This document shows positions 43,001 through 43,993 of a DNA stretch of 43,993 nucleotides, in pieces. Each line of letters starts with the position of its first letter. The first letter of the stretch is position 1. The position numbers were made by a program, and so were the translations under genes. The notes under the pieces were generated by a model. The model did not search any database, was not told the origin of the DNA, and saw only the letters and a list, made by a program, of their open reading frames with translations. The DNA is taken from contig CAIPDV010000033.1 of assembly GCA_903863935.1 (NCBI GenBank), positions 1 to 43,993 of the forward strand, given 5' to 3'. This stretch comes from an uncultured Bacteroidota bacterium. Its GTDB lineage: Bacteria; Bacteroidota; Bacteroidia; JABEUT01.

Positions 43001-43765
43001 ATGGATTCAGGCAAAGTCGCTACAATCATTTCAAATGGAATTGCAACGATAGAATTTTTCCATCCTCAAAGTAATTCGCTTCCCGGAACTTTGTTGCGTA
43101 ATCTTGCACAAGAAATTGAAAATGCAGGGAAAAACCCGGATGCAAAAGTCATCGTTATAAAAAGCGGTGGAGAAAAAACATTTTGCGCAGGTGCCTCATT
43201 CGATGAGCTAATTTCTATTTCAGATTTAGAGACAGGCAAAAAATTCTTTTCAGGCTTTGCAGCGGTAATTAATGCCATTCGTAAAGCTCCTAAATTTGTT
43301 ATTGCACGGGTACAAGGCAAAGCGGTTGGAGGCGGTGTGGGAATTGCATCTGCGGCGGATTATACATTGGCAACGGAAGCGGCATCTGTTAAATTAAGTG
43401 AGTTGAATGTAGGAATTGGTCCCTTTGTGGTAGGCCCTGCAGTGGACAGAAAAGTTGGCAAAGCCTCATTTGCGGCACTCACAATCAATGCCAGTGAATG
43501 GTTCAGTGCAGAATGGGCAAGAGAAAAAGGAATGTATGCCAATGTTTATCCGAGTATTAATGAACTAGATAAAGCAGTTGAAGAACTTGCCATAAAACTC
43601 TCCAATAGCAACCCTGAAGCTATGATGATGCTTAAAAAAGTATTTTGGGAAGGAGCTGAGAACTGGGATGCGTTGCTTGCGGAACGTGCTGAAATGAGTG
43701 GCAAGCTTGTTCTTTCAGAGTTTACAAGGAACTTCATTGAAAAATTTAAACAAGGGGTAAGGTAG
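43001..43765 (+). CDS. Enoyl-CoA hydratase/isomerase family protein (crotonase)
   Basis: The 254-residue protein has the crotonase fold with oxyanion-hole segments KTFCAGASFDEL and GKAVGGGVGIASAADYTLA. In the active region, the glutamate corresponding to Glu144 of rat hydratase appears in VKLSELNVGIG, but the position of Glu164 falls in KASFAALTIN, where I see no acidic residue. The family includes hydratases, isomerases and methylglutaconyl-CoA hydratases. With one of the two glutamates missing, the exact reaction is uncertain. It starts seven bases after the FtsE-like gene and its stop codon directly precedes the MerR gene's ATG. Confidence 0.88.
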   Translation: MDSGKVATIISNGIATIEFFHPQSNSLPGTLLRNLAQEIENAGKNPDAKVIVIKSGGEKTFCAGASFDELISISDLETGKKFFSGFAAVINAIRKAPKFVIARVQGKAVGGGVGIASAADYTLATEAASVKLSELNVGIGPFVVGPAVDRKVGKASFAALTINASEWFSAEWAREKGMYANVYPSINELDKAVEELAIKLSNSNPEAMMMLKKVFWEGAENWDALLAERAEMSGKLVLSEFTRNFIEKFKQGVR

Positions 43766-43993
43766 ATGCCATACAAGGAAAAGGAAATAGAAAAAATGTT
43801 TTACTCTATAGGAGAGGTGGCGGATATGTTCCAGGTGAATACCTCGTTACTGCGTTTTTGGGAAAAAGAATTTTCGACTATCCTTGATTTGTCCAAAGAT
43901 AGCCGAGGCAACAGGCAATATACCGCACAAGATATTTCTAAGATAAGAGTACTTTATAATCTAATCAAAGAACAAGGATATACACTTGAAGGG
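43766..43993 (+). CDS. MerR family transcriptional regulator, 3' end cut by window edge
   Basis: The ATG at 43766 follows the crotonase stop with no gap, and 76 codons are visible to the edge. The sequence MFYSIGEVADMFQVNTSLLRFWEKEF is the winged helix-turn-helix start of MerR proteins. SRGNRQYTAQDISKIRVLYNL then forms the wing and following helix, as in MlrA/CueR-like members. The effector domain lies outside the window, so the signal cannot be read. Translation coupling with the crotonase suggests shared expression. Confidence 0.88.
   Translation, partial: MPYKEKEIEKMFYSIGEVADMFQVNTSLLRFWEKEFSTILDLSKDSRGNRQYTAQDISKIRVLYNLIKEQGYTLEG

Overview
The window looks like a chromosomal piece of an AT-rich, Gram-negative member of the Bacteroidota. 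The main reasons are a complete type IX secretion/gliding core (porP-gldK-gldL-gldM-gldN plus a second gldN), a PorT-type barrel beside ubiE, an LptE-type lipoprotein, and many genes preceded by a TAnnTTTG element, the Bacteroidota -7 box, a short distance before the start codon. I see no rRNA, tRNA, CRISPR array, transposase or phage gene. Both ends cut a gene: a secreted protein at the left and a MerR-type regulator at the right.

Layout. Positions 1-7431 are mostly housekeeping on the minus strand: gmk, a YicC-type nuclease, an EamA transporter behind a patatin/outer-membrane-barrel protein, a BtuF-like binding protein, and a PLP enzyme with CBS domains. Positions 7501-11936 form a tight minus-strand operon, miaB / sigma-54 activator / lptE-like / LolC/E-like permease. 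Positions 12036-19107 hold the type IX secretion motor and core genes; the second gldN copy is separated from the first by a strong intrinsic terminator. Then come hutI, priA, an Amidase_3 enzyme, an ArfB-type hydrolase, a 407-bp non-coding gap with a 23-bp tandem repeat, and a CstB-like persulfide dioxygenase/rhodanese protein. A minus-strand group follows: aspartate aminotransferase, heptose-7-phosphate kinase, menaquinone methyltransferase (ubiE/menG) and a PorT-like barrel.

Positions 30580-35218 are the most distinctive part. Six genes encode four small c-type cytochromes, a porin-like outer-membrane barrel and a multi-helix membrane protein with a heme-copper-oxidase-like histidine pattern. 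They are arranged around two divergent promoter regions. Each of these regions carries two TGAT-N4-ATCA palindromes, the Crp/Fnr-family pattern, and these four are the only such boxes I noticed. I infer a respiratory module controlled by oxygen or nitrogen oxides. One cytochrome resembles those linked to clade II nitrous-oxide reductase, but no reductase gene is in the window.

Positions 35348-43993 carry a MATE exporter, an HNH-type protein, a TPR lipoprotein, an MFS transporter, and a plus-strand run of thiolase, NlpC/P60 peptidase, FtsE-like ATPase, crotonase and a partial MerR regulator.

Functions are assigned by reading motifs and by family memory, with no database search. Start codons were moved from the longest open frame where a signal peptide or overlap argued for it; each case is stated.
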